From positions 62,001 to 126,000 of the forward strand of contig NZ_JAHSPR010000005.1 of NCBI RefSeq assembly GCF_019132845.1: 64,000 bases of DNA. The letters run 5' to 3'. The notes below the pieces were generated by a model that saw only the letters and a program-made list of their open reading frames with translations, was not told the DNA's origin and made no database searches. Source of the DNA: Advenella alkanexedens (GTDB taxonomy: Bacteria; Pseudomonadota; Gammaproteobacteria; Burkholderiales; Burkholderiaceae_B). The position numbers and the translations under genes were made by a program. Below are positions 17,342 through 26,384 of this stretch, piece after piece (the first letter of the stretch is position 1; each line of letters opens with the position of its first letter).

Positions 17342-17375
17342 TTATTTATAGTAGTATCAATACTAGTATAAATAA
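17342..17375. promoter_or_regulatory. 34-bp near-perfect palindrome upstream of leuC (candidate operator)
   Basis: Arms of 16 bp (TTATTTATAGTAGTAT and ATACTAGTATAAATAA) flank a CA centre, with only one mismatched pair. This is far longer and better than expected by chance even in AT-rich DNA. A second inverted repeat, TGACAAT (17392-17398) with ATTGTCA (17410-17416), lies between it and leuC. The 362-base spacer 17118-17479 holds no convincing gene; the rest appears to be promoter or leader DNA for leuC and the divergent aminotransferase. A dimeric repressor or activator site is inferred; the binding protein is unknown. Confidence 0.6.
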
Positions 17376-17479
17376 TGAGCTTGTTAAGTGCTGACAATCA
17401 GCGATAATTATTGTCAATGTTGATGAAAAGGTTTTTGTCAACCCAACAAAGCTATTCATTTAGTTGTGCGGAGAAAAAA

Positions 17480-18883
17480 ATGGCGCAAACACTTTACGAT
17501 AAACTCTGGGATGCCCATGTCGTAGACCAAGGAGAAGACGGTACTTGTTTATTGTACATAGACCGTCAATTGTTGCATGAAGTAACCAGTCCACAGGCCT
17601 TCGAGGGTTTGACGCTTGCCGGGCGCAAACCATGGCGTTTAAGCGCCAACCTGGCAGTGGCTGACCACAACGTACCCACCAAAGACAGGGCAGAAGGTAT
17701 TGCAGATCCGGTTTCCAAATTGCAGGTTGATACCCTGGACCAAAACTGTGAAACTTTTGGCATCACCGAATTCCGCATGAATGACCTGCGTCAGGGAATC
17801 GTGCACGTGATTGGTCCAGAACAGGGTGCAACCTTGCCCGGCATGACGGTAGTGTGTGGCGATTCGCACACCAGTACACATGGTGCGATGGGTGCCCTGG
17901 CTTTTGGTATTGGTACTTCTGAGGTTGAGCACGTTTTGGCTACCCAGACTCTGCTGATGAAAAAGAACAAAAACATGCTCATCAAAGTGGAAGGTGAGCT
18001 GCCTTTTGGCTGTACCGCGAAAGACGTGGTATTGCATATTATTGGGGTGATTGGAACTGCTGGTGGTACCGGTCATGCCATCGAATTTGCCGGCAGCACC
18101 ATTCGCTCCCTGTCCATTGAAGGCCGCATGACCGTGTGCAATATGGCCATCGAGGCAGGTGCCCGTTCAGGCATGGTCGCCGTTGATGAAAAAACCATTG
18201 AATACTTCCGTGGCCGTCCTTATTCACCAACCGGTGTTTTATGGGATGAAGCCGTTAAATACTGGAAAACATTGCACTCTGATGAAGGTGCCAAGTTTGA
18301 TACGGTAGTTGAAATCAATGCTAAAGATATCAAACCACAGGTTACCTGGGGTACTTCACCTGAAATGGTGCTCTCCATCGAAGATCGCATTCCCGATCCT
18401 GACAAGGAAAAAGATGACGTGCGCCGCAGCGGCATGGAGCGCGCACTTGAATATATGGGTCTGAAACCCAATACGCCTATCCAGGATGTTCGTGTCGACC
18501 GTGTTTTCATCGGTTCCTGTACCAACTCCCGTATCGAAGACCTGCGTGCAGCTGCCAAGGTGGCACGTGGCAAACATGTGGCCTCAAACGTTATCCAGGC
18601 CATGGTGGTGCCCGGTTCCGGTCTGGTCAAGAAACAGGCAGAACAGGAAGGCCTCGATAAAATCTTTATTGAAGCCGGTTTCGAGTGGCGTGAGCCAGGG
18701 TGCTCAATGTGTCTGGCCATGAATGCCGACCGTCTTGAGCCAGGTGAACGTTGTGCCTCAACTTCAAACCGGAACTTTGAAGGCCGTCAGGGTCAGGGTG
18801 GCCGTACTCACCTTGTCAGCCCTGCCATGGCCGCCGCCGCCGCAATCGCCGGTCATTTTGTTGACGTCAGAAAATTAGGATAA
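17480..18883 (+). CDS. leuC: 3-isopropylmalate dehydratase large subunit
   Basis: 467 residues from the ATG at 17480, which follows GGAG and starts [15 protein letters not shown]; the frame open from 17411 adds a non-homologous 23 residues. Aconitase-family blocks: [20 protein letters not shown], the first Fe-S cysteine in [17 protein letters not shown] (about 345-361) and the other two in [11 protein letters not shown] (about 404-414). With LeuD it isomerises 2- to 3-isopropylmalate in leucine synthesis through a [4Fe-4S] cluster. First gene of leuC-leuD-leuB. Confidence 0.97.
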   Translation: MAQTLYDKLWDAHVVDQGEDGTCLLYIDRQLLHEVTSPQAFEGLTLAGRKPWRLSANLAVADHNVPTKDRAEGIADPVSKLQVDTLDQNCETFGITEFRMNDLRQGIVHVIGPEQGATLPGMTVVCGDSHTSTHGAMGALAFGIGTSEVEHVLATQTLLMKKNKNMLIKVEGELPFGCTAKDVVLHIIGVIGTAGGTGHAIEFAGSTIRSLSIEGRMTVCNMAIEAGARSGMVAVDEKTIEYFRGRPYSPTGVLWDEAVKYWKTLHSDEGAKFDTVVEINAKDIKPQVTWGTSPEMVLSIEDRIPDPDKEKDDVRRSGMERALEYMGLKPNTPIQDVRVDRVFIGSCTNSRIEDLRAAAKVARGKHVASNVIQAMVVPGSGLVKKQAEQEGLDKIFIEAGFEWREPGCSMCLAMNADRLEPGERCASTSNRNFEGRQGQGGRTHLVSPAMAAAAAIAGHFVDVRKLG

Positions 18884-18888
18884 CCGAA

Positions 18889-19545
18889 ATGGAAGCTTTT
18901 ACTACACATGAAGGCCTGGTAGCCCCCTTGGACCGTGAGAATGTGGACACAGACCTGATCATTCCCAAGCAGTTTCTGAAGTCCATCAAACGTACCGGTT
19001 TTGGTCCCAACCTGTTCGATGAATTGCGTTATCTGGATCATGGCGAACCGGGCATGGATAACAGCAAACGGCCGCTGAACCCCGATTTTGTCTTGAATCA
19101 GCCCCGTTACCAAGGTGCTTCAATTTTGCTTGCCCGTAAAAACTTTGGTTGCGGTTCAAGCCGTGAGCATGCTCCCTGGGCGCTTACGCAATTCGGTTTC
19201 AAGGCGATCATTGCCCCGTCTTTTGCGGATATTTTCTTCAATAACAGTTTCAAGAATGGTTTGTTGCCCATTGTGCTGTCAGAGCTGGAAGTGTCTCGCC
19301 TGTTTGATGAAGTTAAAGGTTTTTCCGGCTATAAACTGCGTATCGATCTGGAGCGTCAGGTCGTGATTGCGCCTGATGGCCGTGAAATGTCCTTCCAGAT
19401 TGACGAGTTCCGTAAATACTGTTTGCTGAACGGGTTCGACGATATCAGTCTGACCCTGCAAAAAGCAGATAAAATCAGGGCATTCGAGGCAGAGCGTCTT
19501 GCCCGCCATCCATGGCTTGAAGGCAATGCCGGCTTGGTTAAATAA
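18889..19545 (+). CDS. leuD: 3-isopropylmalate dehydratase small subunit
   Basis: 218 residues, full length. Conserved blocks are [19 protein letters not shown] (about 15-33), [20 protein letters not shown] (about 80-99, the swivel-domain substrate loop) and [20 protein letters not shown]. It is the small partner of LeuC and starts 5 bases after the leuC stop, which indicates coupled translation. Confidence 0.97.
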   Translation: MEAFTTHEGLVAPLDRENVDTDLIIPKQFLKSIKRTGFGPNLFDELRYLDHGEPGMDNSKRPLNPDFVLNQPRYQGASILLARKNFGCGSSREHAPWALTQFGFKAIIAPSFADIFFNNSFKNGLLPIVLSELEVSRLFDEVKGFSGYKLRIDLERQVVIAPDGREMSFQIDEFRKYCLLNGFDDISLTLQKADKIRAFEAERLARHPWLEGNAGLVK

Positions 19546-19557
19546 CAGGATATTTAC

Positions 19558-20634
19558 ATGACTTATAAAATTGCAGTCTTGCCAGGTGATGGCATTGGAA
19601 AAGAAATTGTAGATCAGGCTGTGCGCGTGCTCACTGCGCTTAACCTTGATATTGCACTTGAAGAGGCACCTGTTGGTGGTGCCGCTTACGACCAATTCGG
19701 GCATCCTTTGCCACCCTCAACACTGGAGTTGGCAAAAAATTCAAATGCCATCCTGTTTGGTGCAGTGGGTGACTGGAAATATGATTCCCTGCCACGTGAG
19801 CATCGTCCCGAACAGGCGATTCTTGGCTTGCGTAAAAACATGGGGTTGTTCGCCAATCTGCGTCCGGCCATTCTGTATCCGCAGTTGGCCAATGCCTCTT
19901 CCCTTAAGCCAGAAGTGGTTTCCGGCCTGGATATCCTGATTGTCCGTGAACTTACCGGCGATATTTATTTCGGTACGCCACGTGGCGTTCGTACTGCTGA
20001 AGATGGTGCTTTCAAGGGTGAGCAGGAAGGCTTTGACACCATGCGTTACGCCGAAACCGAAGTGCGCCGGATTGCCAAAATCGCTTTTGAGGCAGCCCGC
20101 AAGCGTAACGGCAAATTATGCAGCGTTGACAAGGCCAATGTACTGGAAACTTCCCAGTTCTGGCGTGACATCATGATTGATGTTTCCAAACAGTATCCGG
20201 ACGTCGCACTGTCCCATATGTATGTCGATAATGCCGCCATGCAGCTGGTTCGTGCACCCAAAGAGTTTGACGTGATCGTTACCGGCAACCTGTTCGGTGA
20301 TATTCTGTCTGATGAAGCCGCCATGTTGACAGGCTCCATTGGCATGTTACCATCGGCTTCCCTGAATGCGTCCAACCAGGGTCTGTATGAACCCAGCCAT
20401 GGTTCTGCACCGGATATTGCCGGTCAAAATATTGCCAACCCACTGGCAACTATTCTGTCGGCTGCCATGTTGCTGCGTTATTCATTAAATGAATCCGCAG
20501 CGGCAGACAAAGTTGAAGAGGCAGTTCGCCAGGTATTGGCACAAGGGTTGCGTACAGCCGACATTTATGAAGAAGGAGCTGAAAAAGTTACAACTTCTCA
20601 AATGGGGGATGCTGTATTGAAAGCATTAAGCTGA
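19558..20634 (+). CDS. leuB: 3-isopropylmalate dehydrogenase
   Basis: 358 residues. Visible are [20 protein letters not shown] at the N-terminus, the substrate loop [10 protein letters not shown], the catalytic Lys in [14 protein letters not shown] (about 190-203) and [13 protein letters not shown] (about 259-271), followed by the NAD-binding [15 protein letters not shown]. It oxidatively decarboxylates 3-isopropylmalate to 2-oxoisocaproate with NAD+. It starts 12 bases after leuD. A structured hairpin (20671-20715) separates it from asd. Confidence 0.97.
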   Translation: MTYKIAVLPGDGIGKEIVDQAVRVLTALNLDIALEEAPVGGAAYDQFGHPLPPSTLELAKNSNAILFGAVGDWKYDSLPREHRPEQAILGLRKNMGLFANLRPAILYPQLANASSLKPEVVSGLDILIVRELTGDIYFGTPRGVRTAEDGAFKGEQEGFDTMRYAETEVRRIAKIAFEAARKRNGKLCSVDKANVLETSQFWRDIMIDVSKQYPDVALSHMYVDNAAMQLVRAPKEFDVIVTGNLFGDILSDEAAMLTGSIGMLPSASLNASNQGLYEPSHGSAPDIAGQNIANPLATILSAAMLLRYSLNESAAADKVEEAVRQVLAQGLRTADIYEEGAEKVTTSQMGDAVLKALS

Positions 20635-20670
20635 TATAGTGTTGTAATATAAGCACTTAAACAATCAAGA

Positions 20671-20715
20671 GGGGCTTGTTGCGAAGGTGGAAATCCACTA
20701 GCGTGACAGTGTCCC
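20671..20715 (+). promoter_or_regulatory. Structured intercistronic RNA hairpin between leuB and asd
   Basis: Three stacked helices can be drawn: GGGGC (20671-20675) with GTCCC (20711-20715); GTTGCG (20678-20683) with CGTGAC (20702-20707), using two G-U pairs; and GTGG-AAAT-CCAC (20687-20698) at the tip. Internal loops are AAG opposite TAG, and TT opposite AGT. TTTTG follows directly, so it could act as an attenuator or partial terminator ahead of asd, or as a folded leader element. It does not match a riboswitch consensus I can recall. The structure was drawn by eye. Confidence 0.5.
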
Positions 20716-20761
20716 TTTTGTTGTCTGAATTTTTTGTAATTTGAAATTTTGTGAGTTAAAA

Positions 20762-21892
20762 ATGACACAATCTGTCGGTTTGGTCGGTTGGCGCGGGATG
20801 GTCGGTTCTGTTCTCATGCAGCGTATGCGTGATGAAGGGGATTTCAATCTTATTAATCCTGTTTTTTTCTCTACCAGTAATGCGGGCGGTTCTGCACCTG
20901 ACTGGGCGCAAGGCGCAGATCCCTTGCAAAATGCCTACGATATCGAGGCGCTCAAGAAACTGCCCATTATTCTGACGGCACAGGGCGGAGACTACACGAC
21001 AGAAGTATTTCCCAAGTTGCGCGCTGCCGGTTGGGATGGCATCTGGATTGATGCTGCCAGCTCATTGCGCATGAAAGATGATGCCATTATTGTACTTGAC
21101 CCGGTTAACCGTGGCGTAATTGATGCCGCGCTTGCCAAAGGCGTTAAAAACTTTATTGGTGGCAACTGCACGGTCAGCTGCATGCTAATGGGTCTGGCCG
21201 GTTTGTTCCAGCAAGACCTGATTGAATGGATGACCAGCATGACTTACCAGGCGGCTTCCGGTGGTGGTGCCAAACACATGCGCGAACTCATCACGCAATT
21301 CGGCTTGCTCAATGCATCGGTTAAACCCCTGCTGGACGATCCTGCCTCAGCCATTCTGGAAATTGATCGTCAGCTGCTGGCGGCCCAGAAAGATGATGCT
21401 CTGCCGCAGGAAAACTTTGGCGTGCCATTGGCCGGCAACCTGATCCCCTGGATTGACAAAGACCTTGAGAACGGGCAGTCTCGGGAAGAGTGGAAGGCCG
21501 AAGCCGAGACCAATAAAATTCTTGGCCGTGGTGAGGCTTTTGGTAGTGACCCCGTCCGCATCGACGGTTTGTGTGTGCGGATTGGCGCCATGCGTTGTCA
21601 TAGTCAGGCTTTAACCATCAAGCTTAAACGCGATGTTCCCCTGGATGAAATCACCGATATCCTTAAGCAGGGTACACAGTGGGCCAAAGTCGTGCCCAAT
21701 ACCAAAGAAGCATCCATGGAATTGTTAACGCCGGTTGCAACTACCGGCACTTTGGATATTCCTGTTGGCAGATTGCGTAAAATGTCCATGGGTCCTGAGT
21801 ACCTAAGCGCCTTTACCGTGGGTGACCAGTTGTTGTGGGGTGCTGCGGAGCCTTTGCGCCGTATGCTGCGTATTGCGATTGGTGAGCTGTAG
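20762..21892 (+). CDS. asd: Aspartate-semialdehyde dehydrogenase
   Basis: 376 residues from the ATG at 20762 ([20 protein letters not shown]); a TTG-started extension of 7 residues is rejected. NADP site VGWRGMVGS (about 8-16), the catalytic Cys in [13 protein letters not shown] (about 133-145) and the closing His region [16 protein letters not shown]. It reduces aspartyl phosphate to aspartate semialdehyde for Lys/DAP, Met and Thr, so it links to the dap genes at 29-32 kb. It belongs to the gamma/beta-proteobacterial type with the long insert. It is followed at 2 bases by a small membrane-protein gene. Confidence 0.96.
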   Translation: MTQSVGLVGWRGMVGSVLMQRMRDEGDFNLINPVFFSTSNAGGSAPDWAQGADPLQNAYDIEALKKLPIILTAQGGDYTTEVFPKLRAAGWDGIWIDAASSLRMKDDAIIVLDPVNRGVIDAALAKGVKNFIGGNCTVSCMLMGLAGLFQQDLIEWMTSMTYQAASGGGAKHMRELITQFGLLNASVKPLLDDPASAILEIDRQLLAAQKDDALPQENFGVPLAGNLIPWIDKDLENGQSREEWKAEAETNKILGRGEAFGSDPVRIDGLCVRIGAMRCHSQALTIKLKRDVPLDEITDILKQGTQWAKVVPNTKEASMELLTPVATTGTLDIPVGRLRKMSMGPEYLSAFTVGDQLLWGAAEPLRRMLRIAIGEL

Positions 21893-21894
21893 TC

Positions 21895-22095
21895 ATGAAT
21901 TTACCAGCCTGGATGGCCAATGAAACGGCCGTCTTGATTATTGCGGTTTGTCTTGTCATGCTCATTGTGCCTGCGGTGGCGATTGCGGTCCTTAAAAAGA
22001 AGGCCGCACAGCAACCGAAAATGATGTCTGATGAACAATTAAAGGCTAAACTGGAAAAAATCAATCTTGACCTTGATTCTCCAGAGAGCAAGTAA
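21895..22095 (+). CDS. Small single-helix membrane protein in the position usually held by fimV
   Basis: 66 residues: a short amphipathic start, one membrane helix (about 12-33, [20 protein letters not shown]), a KKK stop-transfer, then a charged cytoplasmic helix with [17 protein letters not shown]. No family is recognised. It sits 2 bases after asd and 8 before truA, so it must be translated from the same message. In many relatives a large fimV gene lies between asd and truA; this may be a replacement or a reduced relic, though no LysM or TPR part is visible. Confidence 0.7.
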   Translation: MNLPAWMANETAVLIIAVCLVMLIVPAVAIAVLKKKAAQQPKMMSDEQLKAKLEKINLDLDSPESK

Positions 22096-22103
22096 GCCTG
22101 TTT

Positions 22104-22934
22104 ATGGATATTCAAAACGAATCGCCATTAAAAAGGATCGCCTTGGGGGTAGCCTATCATGGCACCCCTTATTATGGCTGGCAAACCCAGCCAAACGGTC
22201 AAACGGTACAAGATAAACTTGAAGCAGCATTACGTCAGTTCACAACGCAGTTAACCCCCACTATTTGTGCCGGACGCACAGATACCGGTGTACACGCACT
22301 TTCCCAGGTCGTTCACATAGATACACAGGCTGTGCGTCGTGATGAATCCTGGGTCAGGGGGCTGAATGCTTTGTTGCCCGATAGTATTTCGGTACGTTGG
22401 GCCAAAGAAATGGCTCCGGATTTCAATGCTCGCTTTTCCGCCCGTTCCAGGACTTATGTGTATGTACTCAGGAACGAACGCATCTTGTCACCGCATTGGG
22501 TCGGCAGGGCAGGCTGGGATTTTCATCCCTTGAACCTTGAGGCCATGTGCAAGGCAGCTGAACACCTGGTGGGTACGCATGATTTCAGCAGTTTTCGCTC
22601 ATCCCAGTGCCAGGCGGCCAGCCCGGTCAGAACCATGGAATTGCTGAAGATAGAAAAGCAGGGTACTTTTATTGTCTTTACCTTAAAAGCCAATGCTTTT
22701 TTACATCACATGGTGCGCAATATTATCGGCTCTTTGGTGTATGTGGGAAAAGGGCGTTTTCCTAGCGAGTGGGTCGCCTCCTTGCTTCAGGAAAAAGATC
22801 GCAAATTTGCGGCGCCCACCTTTATGTCAGATGGCTTGTATTTGGCTCATGTTGATTACCCCGAAGAATATGGCCTGAATTCATTCAGTCAGTTCAATAT
22901 TGACCAGCCTTTATTTTCTTTACTTCAGTCTTAA
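22104..22934 (+). CDS. truA: tRNA pseudouridine(38-40) synthase
   Basis: 276 residues. Signature blocks are [20 protein letters not shown] (about 12-31), the catalytic Asp in [17 protein letters not shown] (about 55-71), [14 protein letters not shown] and [18 protein letters not shown] (about 197-214). It converts U38-U40 in the anticodon arm to pseudouridine. It lies 8 bases after the small membrane-protein gene, as part of the asd operon. Confidence 0.96.
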   Translation: MDIQNESPLKRIALGVAYHGTPYYGWQTQPNGQTVQDKLEAALRQFTTQLTPTICAGRTDTGVHALSQVVHIDTQAVRRDESWVRGLNALLPDSISVRWAKEMAPDFNARFSARSRTYVYVLRNERILSPHWVGRAGWDFHPLNLEAMCKAAEHLVGTHDFSSFRSSQCQAASPVRTMELLKIEKQGTFIVFTLKANAFLHHMVRNIIGSLVYVGKGRFPSEWVASLLQEKDRKFAAPTFMSDGLYLAHVDYPEEYGLNSFSQFNIDQPLFSLLQS

Positions 22935-23169
22935 GGAAAACCCAAGCGGGGTGTATGTTTTCGTGAAAAAAATTCCATGGCAATTCTGGTTTGTCAAATT
23001 AAAATTGTGCCAAGGGTTAATCTCAGCTTACAAGATGTGGTTAATCAGTTATCATCTTGCATCTCCGAATGCATCCGAGGCAGGTTTATAAAATATATTC
23101 AGCAAGCATCTTTTTCAAGATGTTTACGCCTGGGTATCAATAGATTTATGTTTCACAATTGAGAGCTTT

Positions 23170-23778
23170 ATGGGTTTTTTACTTTCCATTTCACGGCTGA
23201 TTGATTCACTCAATACCTTTACCGGCAAGTTTGTTACCTGGTTAACGTTGGTGGTGGTGGTGATTAGTGCCGGAAATGCCGTTTTTCGCAAAGTGTTTCA
23301 TCTTAGCTCCAATGCCTGGCTTGAGATTCAGTGGTATTTGTTTGGCGCCATCTTTTTGCTTGCCGCTGGCTACACTTTCCTGAAAAACGAGCACGTACGT
23401 GTTGATATTCTTTCACAGCGTATGTCCGAACGTGCGCAGGTCACTATTGACCTGGTTTGCGTGTTTCTGTTCATGCTTCCCGTCTGTGGCTTGATTATTT
23501 ATCTGTCATGGCCGTTTTTTATGCTGTCATATGAGACGCTGGAGCAGTCTTCCAATACAGGTGGTTTGGTTCGCTGGCCAATAAAACTGTTAATTCCGCT
23601 TGGTTTTCTATTGCTGGCATTAGCCGGTATTTCCCATCTGATAAAATGCGCGGCTTTTCTTACTGGTCAGGGGCCAAATCCATTGGCTCGTCAAAACACC
23701 AAATCAGCAGAAGAGTTGCTGGCGGAAGAAATTGCCCGTGAAGCAGCACAACGTGATCAGCAGGCAGGAGCGAAATAA
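23170..23778 (+). CDS. TRAP transporter small permease (DctQ family)
   Basis: 202 residues with four predicted spans and the DctQ-type W-rich patch SNAWLEIQWYLFGAIFLLAAG (about 47-67). The last 35 residues form a charged, Ala/Glu-rich tail (EELLAEEIAREAAQRDQ). The DctQ subunit pairs with DctM to form a Na+-driven importer of organic or sulfonic acids. Its ATG follows a 235-base spacer after truA that holds no gene; the stop is 2 bases before dctM. Confidence 0.9.
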   Translation: MGFLLSISRLIDSLNTFTGKFVTWLTLVVVVISAGNAVFRKVFHLSSNAWLEIQWYLFGAIFLLAAGYTFLKNEHVRVDILSQRMSERAQVTIDLVCVFLFMLPVCGLIIYLSWPFFMLSYETLEQSSNTGGLVRWPIKLLIPLGFLLLALAGISHLIKCAAFLTGQGPNPLARQNTKSAEELLAEEIAREAAQRDQQAGAK

Positions 23779-23780
23779 GC

Positions 23781-25472
23781 ATGGAATTCATCATCAATAA
23801 CATGCCGCCAATCATGTTCCTGACCCTGATTGGCTTTTTGCTGTTAGGCTTTCCGGTCGCATTTTCTCTGGCGGCAAACGGTATTTTGTACTGTTTGCTG
23901 GGTATTTTCATGGGAGAGTTTACCTTTGCCTTCCTTCAGGCCTTGCCTGAACGTATTTTTGGCATTGTACAAAATGACTCCCTGCTGGCGGTACCGTTCT
24001 TTACTTTAATGGGGCTTGTGCTTGAACGATCGGGGATGGCCGAAGACCTGCTTGAGACGATTGGCCAATTGTTTGGCCCCATCCGCGGAGGTCTTGCCAT
24101 TGCCGTTGTTGTCGTGGGAGCCATGCTGGCGGCCACCACCGGGGTGGTTTCCGCATCGGTCATTTCCATGGGCTTGATTTCCCTGCCCATCATGTTGCGT
24201 TATGGCTATGATCGCAAGCTGGCAACCGGGGTCATTGCCGCCTCGGGAACCCTGTCGCAAATCATCCCGCCGTCTTTGGTGCTTATCGTTCTGGCCGATC
24301 AGCTTGGCCGTTCAATTGGCGATATGTACCGTGGCGCCATTGTGCCGGGCTTTTTGCTAACTAGCACATACATTCTATATATTATTATTTCATCCATCAT
24401 TAAACCTTCATCAGCACCCGCATTGCCTGAAGAAGCGCGTGTTTATAATGAACCCAATGGCAGCCGGGGTCTTGGATCCCTGCTGGTGGTTACATTGATT
24501 GCCGCTGTTGCTGCCTATTATCTGGACAGTATTCTGGTCAGCGAGAGTGCGCCTGTTGATGAAAAAGTGGTGGTTTCCCTATTGTTATGGGGCGTGATTG
24601 CTTTTGTGATTGCCCTGGTTAACAAGTTTCTTCGTTTAGGCTTGCTGTCGCGTATTGCCGAACGGGTGATCTTTGTGATGGTTCCCCCCATGTTCCTGAT
24701 TTTTCTGGTGCTTGGAACCATTTTTATCGGGGTGGCTACGCCAACAGAGGGCGGCGCGATGGGGGCGGTTGGCTCCATTTTGCTGGCCATGTCGCGGGGC
24801 AGGTTAAGTCTGGATCTTTTGAAACAGGCTATGGAGACCACCACCAAAATCACCAGTTTTGTGGTGTTTATTCTGGTGGGTTCAACCATCTTCACCCTTA
24901 CTTTTACCGGGTTTGGGGGCCAGGTCTGGGTTCATCACCTGTTTGAGTCATTGCCTGGTGGGCAGTTTGGCTTTCTGGTTGTTGTCAGTATTGCCGTTTT
25001 CTTCCTGGCATTCTTCCTGGACTTTTTCGAGCTGGCTTTTATCGTGGTACCGTTATTGGGTCCTGTTGCAGAAAGCATGGGCATTGATTTGATCTGGTTC
25101 GGGGTGTTACTGGCCGTGAATATGCAAACATCGTTTATTCATCCGCCCTTTGGATTTGCCCTCTTTTACCTGCGTTCAGTGGCAGCCAAGGATGATTACA
25201 TAGACAAAATAACCGGCAAGCTGATTACCAAGGTAACAACCGGGGATATCTACAAGGGCTCCATCGCCTTTATTGTTATCCAGTTGCTGATGGTGGCCTT
25301 GGTCATGTACTGGCCTGATGTGGTCATGCACTACAAAGGGCAGGGCTCCGGTGTTGATCCAAGTACGATCATTATTGATAGCGGTGCCGGTTCTTACGGT
25401 TCGGATCCTTACGGTTCACCTAGTCCGTATGGCGGAGACGGTTTTTCCAGTCCTGCCGATGCCTTCAAGTAG
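23781..25472 (+). CDS. TRAP transporter large permease (DctM family), extended form
   Basis: 563 residues against about 430 for common DctM proteins. About 12 spans are visible, with family motifs GFPVAFSLAANGILYCLLG, VPFFTLMGLVLERSGMAEDLL (about 70-90) and ATPTEGGAMGAVGS (about 315-328). Extra length comes from an insert with more spans around 200-290 and a Gly/Ser/Tyr/Pro-rich tail at about 530-563 (YGSDPYGSPSPYGGDGFSS). The long form resembles the large permeases labelled mannitol/chloroaromatic TRAP. No DctP receptor gene is adjacent, so the substrate is unknown. Confidence 0.9.
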   Translation: MEFIINNMPPIMFLTLIGFLLLGFPVAFSLAANGILYCLLGIFMGEFTFAFLQALPERIFGIVQNDSLLAVPFFTLMGLVLERSGMAEDLLETIGQLFGPIRGGLAIAVVVVGAMLAATTGVVSASVISMGLISLPIMLRYGYDRKLATGVIAASGTLSQIIPPSLVLIVLADQLGRSIGDMYRGAIVPGFLLTSTYILYIIISSIIKPSSAPALPEEARVYNEPNGSRGLGSLLVVTLIAAVAAYYLDSILVSESAPVDEKVVVSLLLWGVIAFVIALVNKFLRLGLLSRIAERVIFVMVPPMFLIFLVLGTIFIGVATPTEGGAMGAVGSILLAMSRGRLSLDLLKQAMETTTKITSFVVFILVGSTIFTLTFTGFGGQVWVHHLFESLPGGQFGFLVVVSIAVFFLAFFLDFFELAFIVVPLLGPVAESMGIDLIWFGVLLAVNMQTSFIHPPFGFALFYLRSVAAKDDYIDKITGKLITKVTTGDIYKGSIAFIVIQLLMVALVMYWPDVVMHYKGQGSGVDPSTIIIDSGAGSYGSDPYGSPSPYGGDGFSSPADAFK

Positions 25473-25595
25473 AAGCTGTCAAGCCGAGTGCCAGCCGGGT
25501 TCGAGTCTCTGTGCAGGCACCGGCTGGTCTAAGTAATTAATTTCAAATAAGTTTGTGGCTTTTTACAAAAAAAGCATCCTGGACATACATTCATT

Positions 25596-26237
25596 ATGAG
25601 AACACGGGTAAAAATTTGCGGCTTGCGCAGCAAAGAAGACATCCATATGGTGGCTGATGCAGGTGCAGATGCCATTGGTCTGGTTGTTTATGCCAGCAGT
25701 AAACGGGCAGTCAGCGTGCAAGAGGCTGTTTTATTGCGTCGCGAGATTCCCGCTTTTGTTTCTGCCGTGGTGCTGGTGGTTAATGCCAGCCAGGCAGACA
25801 TAGAACAAATCATTCATGATGTCAAACCCACTTTATTGCAGTTTCATGGTGATGAATCCGCTGAGTTTTGTGAGCAGTTCCGGTTTCCCTATATCCGGGC
25901 ATTAAGGGTTGGCGGGGGTTCATTGCTTTCGCCAGACGCGGTTGCCCGAGAGGTACAAAAATACCCTAATGCCAGCGGTTTTTTGTTTGATGCTTACAGT
26001 GCAGGATATGGTGGTTCGGGCTTGACCTTTGACTTGTCTTTGCTGGAAAAAGTGCGTGAAATTCTGCCAGCCAGAAAAATCATCATTGCCGGTGGCCTGA
26101 ATGCCGGTAATGTGCAGCAACTCATCAGGGATGTAAAACCCTACGCCATTGATTTGAGCAGTGGGGTAGAGTCTGCGCCTGGGGTGAAATCAGCAGAAAA
26201 AACCCGTGTCTTCATGGAGCAGGTGGTAAACGCCTGA
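25596..26237 (+). CDS. trpF: Phosphoribosylanthranilate isomerase
   Basis: 213 residues, a single TIM barrel. KICGLRSKEDIHMVADAGAD (about 6-25) holds the catalytic Cys, DAYSAGYGGSGLTFD (about 129-143) the catalytic Asp, and IIAGGLNAGNVQQL with IDLSSGVESAPGVKS (about 187-201) the phosphate loops. It performs the Amadori rearrangement in tryptophan synthesis. trpB and trpA, which follow trpF in many relatives, are not here; a REP cluster and the convergent yheS gene follow instead. Confidence 0.96.
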   Translation: MRTRVKICGLRSKEDIHMVADAGADAIGLVVYASSKRAVSVQEAVLLRREIPAFVSAVVLVVNASQADIEQIIHDVKPTLLQFHGDESAEFCEQFRFPYIRALRVGGGSLLSPDAVAREVQKYPNASGFLFDAYSAGYGGSGLTFDLSLLEKVREILPARKIIIAGGLNAGNVQQLIRDVKPYAIDLSSGVESAPGVKSAEKTRVFMEQVVNA

Positions 26238-26275
26238 GTCGCTGAAAGCAAACCCTGGCATGTGCAAGGATTTCC

Positions 26276-26382
26276 ATTCCCACGCAGAGCATGGGAACGA
26301 GTAAAACGAAAATCTGCGTGTATAGAAGGATGTACTCGTTCCCATGCTCCTGCGTGGGAACGAAAGTATGCAAGGGAACGCC
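26276..26382. repeat. REP-like palindromic repeat cluster C
   Basis: Copy 5 (26276-26301, starting ATTCCCACGCAGAGCATGGG) and copy 6 (26335-26363, starting CTCGTTCCCATGCTCCTGCG) form an inverted pair separated by 33 bases. A half copy, AAGGGAACGCCTGTC, ends at 26382, three bases before the yheS stop. The cluster fills the space between convergent trpF and yheS and probably ends or stabilises both messages. Copies are close to those in clusters A and B. Confidence 0.8.
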
Positions 26383-26384
26383 TG

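Noticed and set aside
17118-17479. Possible leu operon leader peptide
   Set aside because: No short frame with clustered Leu codons ahead of a terminator/antiterminator was found; the dyads better fit protein binding.
22977-23162. 61-codon frame between truA and the TRAP genes
   Set aside because: No ribosome site, no family resemblance, and an overlapping frame of similar length; treated as spacer.
25491-25527. Inverted repeat CCAGCCGG/CCGGCTGG after dctM as a terminator
   Set aside because: The loop is about 21 bases and no T-run follows, so it is too weak to call; it may be incidental.
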